Shown here piece after piece: positions 6,182 through 9,015 of a stretch of DNA of 9,015 nt (its first letter is position 1; each line of letters opens with the position of its first letter). The stretch comes from an uncultured Marinosulfonomonas sp. GTDB lineage: Bacteria > Pseudomonadota > Alphaproteobacteria > Rhodobacterales > Rhodobacteraceae. The translations under genes and the position numbers were made by a program. The notes under the pieces were generated by a model that saw only the letters and a program-made list of their open reading frames with translations, did not search any database and was not told the DNA's origin. Where the stretch lies: assembly GCA_947311455.1 (NCBI GenBank), contig CAMZKY010000332.1, forward strand, positions 1 through 9,015. Reading direction: 5' to 3'.

Positions 6182-6928
6182 TTAACGAACTGCCTCGATT
6201 GGGCCATCCGAACGGCCATGGATGAACTGATCAAGGTAAGGATCACCTGAGTCGTCCATATCCGCAACATTTCCTGTCCATTTGATAACGCCGTCATGCA
6301 GCATCGCCACCTTGTCGGCAATGGCGCGCACCGATGTCATATCATGGGTAATGGTCATGGCCGTTGCCCCCATTTCCACAACAATCTCACGGATCAATTC
6401 ATTGATTACGCCCGACATAATCGGATCAAGGCCTGTGGTTGGTTCATCAAAAAAGATGATTTCAGGCTCTGCCGCAATGGCGCGGGCAAGGCCCACACGT
6501 TTTTGCATACCGCCTGATAGCTCGGCAGGAAATAAATCCGCAACCTCGGGCTTCAAACCCACACGGCGCAGTTTTTCAATGGCGATTTCCCGCGCTTCGT
6601 CTTTTGGGCGTTTCAAGGAGCCGCGCAGCAGGCGAAAAGCCACATTTTGCCAAACCGATAGGCTGTCAAAAAGGGCCCCGCCTTGGAAAAGCATTCCGAA
6701 ACGGGCCAAAAAAGCATCTCGTTCAACGCGGGTGACATCCTCGCCATCTACGGTAATTGTGCCTTGATCCGGTGTCACAAGGCCCAGCACAGATTTCAGC
6801 GCCACGGATTTTCCCGTGCCCGAACCGCCGATGATAACCATGCTTTCACCACGGGGAATTGTTAAGGTAACCCCACGCAAAACTTTGTTAGAACCAAAGG
6901 ACTTATGAACATTATCTAATGTAATCAT
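6182..6928 (-). CDS. mlaF: ABC transporter ATP-binding protein, MlaF type
   Basis: ATPase of the MlaFEDB-type importer/exporter that moves phospholipids between the inner membrane and periplasmic carriers to keep the outer membrane asymmetric. The 248 residues hold every nucleotide-binding motif: Walker A GGSGTGKS (34-41), Q-loop FQGGALFDS (81-89), signature LSGGMQKR (137-144), Walker B IIFFDEP (157-163), D-loop GLDP and switch His195 in ITHDM. The FQGGALFDSL and LSGGMQKRV sequences are typical of MlaF/Ttg2A rather than amino-acid importers. The start is ATG 6928, which overlaps the mlaE stop in ATGA (6925-6928). The frame is open upstream for 64 more codons, but those overlap mlaE and do not look like transporter sequence. 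No MCE (mlaD) gene lies in the window. A weak A/T-rich hairpin (about 6157-6178) follows the stop, with no clear T-run. Confidence 0.95.
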   Translation of the reverse strand: MITLDNVHKSFGSNKVLRGVTLTIPRGESMVIIGGSGTGKSVALKSVLGLVTPDQGTITVDGEDVTRVERDAFLARFGMLFQGGALFDSLSVWQNVAFRLLRGSLKRPKDEAREIAIEKLRRVGLKPEVADLFPAELSGGMQKRVGLARAIAAEPEIIFFDEPTTGLDPIMSGVINELIREIVVEMGATAMTITHDMTSVRAIADKVAMLHDGVIKWTGNVADMDDSGDPYLDQFIHGRSDGPIEAVR

Positions 6929-7707
6929 GCCGAGAAAAACAGTTCGGTTAGCAGGTAATTTGATGCAAGGATCAAGATGGATGCGGCCACCACTGCGGAT
7001 TTTGTTGCGTGGCCAACCCCTTGCGCACCGCGCCCTGAATTCATCCCGTAATAACAGCCCATCAAGGCGATGATAAATCCAAACACAGCGCCTTTTAACA
7101 AACCGGACGTTACATCCCACGTTTGAAGGAAATCAACTGTATTATTTATGTAGTTTGCCGCATTAAAATCAAGGCGCGTGATCCCGACAATATAGCCGCC
7201 CATAATGCCGATGGTATCCCCGACCGCGATCAACGCGGGTACCACCAAAGTGGCAGCCAATACGCGCGGCACTGTTAAGTATTTCATTGGGTGGGTCGAT
7301 AAAGTGACCAGCGCGTCAATTTGTTCGGTAACCTTCATCGTGCCGATTTCCGCCGCAATCGATGACGCCACCCGCGCCGCGACCATCAAGCCACCCAAGA
7401 CCGGGCCAAGCTCCCGTACCATACCGATGGCAACAATGGAGGGCACCACAGATTCCGCATTAAATCGTGCGCCACCTGCATAGATTTGCAAAGCCAGTGC
7501 GCCACCGGTAAAAAATGTAGTCAACCCAACCACAGGAAGGCTGAAATATCCAATGTTCATAACGGCTTGAAAGAGTTCTTTAAAGTAAAAAGGCGGGCGG
7601 ATCATGTGCCCCAAAGTTTGTAGCGTAAAGATGGTGATCCTGCCAATCGCGGCCAGTATCGCCAGGGTGCCACGCCCGACGGCGGCAACGGGAGCAAGCA
7701 CGCTCAT
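6925..7707 (-). CDS. mlaE: ABC transporter permease, MlaE family
   Basis: Membrane subunit of the MlaEF phospholipid transporter. The 260 residues include an interfacial N-terminal helix, hydrophobic segments around 52-76, 88-115, 147-176 and 205-222, and a last one at 238-257. The family signature runs from VRELGPVLGGLMVAARVAS (97-115) through AAEIGTMKVTEQIDAL (118-133), and is followed by PRVLAATLVVPAL. Its start ATG overlaps the alr stop in ATGA (7704-7707) and its stop overlaps the mlaF start in the same way, so the three genes are translationally coupled. In Pseudomonas and E. coli the order is mlaF-mlaE-mlaD; here E precedes F and D is absent locally. Confidence 0.95.
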   Translation of the reverse strand: MSVLAPVAAVGRGTLAILAAIGRITIFTLQTLGHMIRPPFYFKELFQAVMNIGYFSLPVVGLTTFFTGGALALQIYAGGARFNAESVVPSIVAIGMVRELGPVLGGLMVAARVASSIAAEIGTMKVTEQIDALVTLSTHPMKYLTVPRVLAATLVVPALIAVGDTIGIMGGYIVGITRLDFNAANYINNTVDFLQTWDVTSGLLKGAVFGFIIALMGCYYGMNSGRGAQGVGHATKSAVVAASILILASNYLLTELFFSA

Positions 7708-8756
7708 GATTTGAACCCGCCCGCGTAACGGCGCGCATAGCGGGGGCCGAGGGACGTAAGGATTTCATAGCCGATTGTGCCTGCGCTATCCGCAAGCATA
7801 TCAACTGTTTGGTAAGGGCCAAGAATATCTACGGCGCGTGGAATTGTGTTTAGATGGGTGACATCCACGGCAATCAAATCCATGGAAACCCGCCCAATTA
7901 AAGGGCAGGCGATGTCTTCGGCCCAAACCATTGCATTTGAGGACAAGGCGCGCAGCAAGCCATCGGCATAGCCCGCTGAAACCGTTGCAATGCGCGAGGT
8001 TTGCTTGGCCGTCCATGTATTTCCATATCCAACACTTTCGCCTTTTTCCACTTGGCGGGTCTGAATAATTGGAAGGGCAAGTGAAACCGCGGGGTAGGCT
8101 GCTTTAAACGGCAGACCGCCATAAATACCAATCCCCGGGCGCGTTAGATCAAAATGATAATCTTTCCCTAATAAAATCCCACCCGTTGCGGAAAGGCTAC
8201 GCGGGCAGGCTACGCCGTTAGTCATATTAACAAAGGCGTCTAACTGTTTGATATTCATAGAATGATTAGGTTCGTCAGCGCAGGCAAGATGGCTCATAAT
8301 CAGCTTTGGATCACGGGCAAGGGCGATATCGCGCACCGCATACCATTCGCTTTCTTCCATGCCTAATCTATTCATGCCTGTATCCAGTTGGATGCCAAAT
8401 GGTGCGTTTGGCAAAGCTTCGAAATGGCGGGTCATTTGTTCAAGCGAGTTTAGCATCGGCACCAAATTCAGATCATGTATCATATCGGTATCCCCCGACA
8501 TGTGCCCACCAAAAACATATATCTCGACGCTTTCGCCCAAGGCCTCGCGCAGGGCGCTGGCTTCCTCGGCGACGGCAACAAAAAAGATACGCGCACCGGC
8601 TTGGGCCAAAGCGCGCCCAATACGCGCCACGCCTAATCCATAAGCATCGGCTTTGACAACGGCGGCGGTTTGCACATGACTGGCAGAAAGCGCATCAAGC
8701 GCCCGCCAATTTGCGATAATCGCATCTAGATTAATGGTTAATTTTGCTGTTCCCAT
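7704..8756 (-). CDS. alr: Alanine racemase
   Basis: Pyridoxal-phosphate enzyme interconverting L- and D-alanine, the source of D-Ala for peptidoglycan. The 350 residues match the family length. The N-terminal TIM barrel carries the PLP lysine, Lys35, in VVKADAYGLG (33-42). Further barrel motifs are QLDTGMNRLG (123-132), ATGGILL (190-196) and the TRPGIGIYG loop (205-213). The C-terminal beta domain has the second catalytic base, Tyr264, in SAGYADGLLR, and then GRVSMDLIAVDV (288-299). The ATG at 8756 gives a normal N-terminus (MGTAKLTINLDAI); upstream Shine-Dalgarno pairing is weak. It begins 66 bases after dnaB, where a TTGACC hexamer on the minus strand could be a -35 element but has no good -10 partner. 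It ends in an ATGA overlap with mlaE. Being a catabolic DadX-type racemase is unlikely without dadA nearby. Confidence 0.97.
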   Translation of the reverse strand: MGTAKLTINLDAIIANWRALDALSASHVQTAAVVKADAYGLGVARIGRALAQAGARIFFVAVAEEASALREALGESVEIYVFGGHMSGDTDMIHDLNLVPMLNSLEQMTRHFEALPNAPFGIQLDTGMNRLGMEESEWYAVRDIALARDPKLIMSHLACADEPNHSMNIKQLDAFVNMTNGVACPRSLSATGGILLGKDYHFDLTRPGIGIYGGLPFKAAYPAVSLALPIIQTRQVEKGESVGYGNTWTAKQTSRIATVSAGYADGLLRALSSNAMVWAEDIACPLIGRVSMDLIAVDVTHLNTIPRAVDILGPYQTVDMLADSAGTIGYEILTSLGPRYARRYAGGFKS

Positions 8757-8822
8757 GATTGGTTTTGGACAGCCTGTCAGATAAGGTCAAGAGCAATCCA
8801 AACACCAGCGGCAGTTTTGCGC

Positions 8823-9015
8823 TTAAAAACCTTCTTCGCCGGCCTGTTGCCAAGGTTTTGCAAGATTTCCAAAACGGGTAAATTCCGCTTCAAATGATAG
8901 TTCTACCGTGCCAATCGGGCCGTGACGTTGTTTGCCAATAATGACATCAGCTTTGCCATGCAGATTCGCCATGTCATCTTGCCATTTTGCGACGGCTTCC
9001 AGATTATTGTCATCC
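8823..9015 (-). CDS. dnaB: Replicative DNA helicase DnaB, C-terminal end (cut by window edge)
   Basis: Hexameric helicase that unwinds DNA at the replication fork. I translated only the last 63 codons plus TAA (8823-8825) by hand; the frame is open to the right edge. The piece contains IIGKQRHGPIGTVELSF followed by AEFTRFGNL. This is the conserved end of the RecA-like C-terminal domain: KxRHGPxG is the arginine-finger and DNA-binding neighbourhood and xxFxxxFxxF the closing strand. A short tail (AKPWQQAGEEGF) follows. The N-terminal domain and Walker motifs lie outside the window. It is upstream of alr in the direction of transcription; co-transcription is possible over the 66-base gap. Confidence 0.93.
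   Translation of the reverse strand, partial: DDNNLEAVAKWQDDMANLHGKADVIIGKQRHGPIGTVELSFEAEFTRFGNLAKPWQQAGEEGF

Noticed and set aside
6929..7120. A 64-codon upstream extension of the mlaF frame.
   Set aside because: It lies inside mlaE in another frame, is rich in Arg and Cys unlike transporter sequence, and the ATGA overlap at 6925-6928 gives the normal MlaF N-terminus.
8757..8822. A terminator between dnaB and alr at GACAGCCTGTC.
   Set aside because: The palindrome has a single-base centre and cannot form a hairpin without opening most of its stem, and no T-run follows.

Overview
The window reads as chromosomal core sequence from an alphaproteobacterium, most likely of the order Rhodobacterales (Roseobacter-type). 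The reasons are the protein sequences and the gene order dnaB, alr, mlaE, mlaF, a two-helix coiled-coil protein, a PqiA-like protein, radA, cvpA, purF, an order I recall from that group. Base composition is moderate. One gene between cvpA and purF looks visibly more A+T-rich than the rest.

All genes but one are on the minus strand, so in transcription order the window runs from right to left. At the right edge is the 3' end of the replicative helicase gene dnaB (8823-9015). A tightly packed block follows: alr (alanine racemase), mlaE (lipid-transport permease) and mlaF (its ATPase), in which each stop overlaps the next start in an ATGA. Next comes a conserved membrane-anchored coiled-coil protein of unknown function (5216-6013). 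The only plus-strand gene is a small antibiotic-biosynthesis-monooxygenase-fold protein (4851-5171). It converges on the coiled-coil gene and ends in a clear intrinsic terminator that also contains the coiled-coil gene's stop codon. It diverges from a second minus-strand group: a PqiA-like membrane protein, radA and cvpA. The cvpA gene starts at TTG with a strong Shine-Dalgarno.

In the left quarter, the usual cvpA-purF neighbourhood is interrupted. It holds a 366-aa, A+T-rich predicted GT-B/CDP-glycerol-transferase-like protein (832-1932) and a 332-base stretch without a recognised gene. That stretch carries four 11-bp tandem copies of a GTATGGC-containing unit and a second 11-bp-period pair. 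The 5' half of purF follows and runs off the left edge.

Functionally, most of the window is housekeeping: DNA replication and recombination (dnaB, radA), D-alanine supply for peptidoglycan (alr), outer-membrane phospholipid trafficking (mlaEF and possibly the PqiA-like protein) and purine synthesis (purF, with cvpA as its usual neighbour). The accessory element is the inserted glycosyltransferase-like gene with its repeat-bearing upstream region. I see no strong evidence for a wholly new multi-gene system; that island is the most unusual part.
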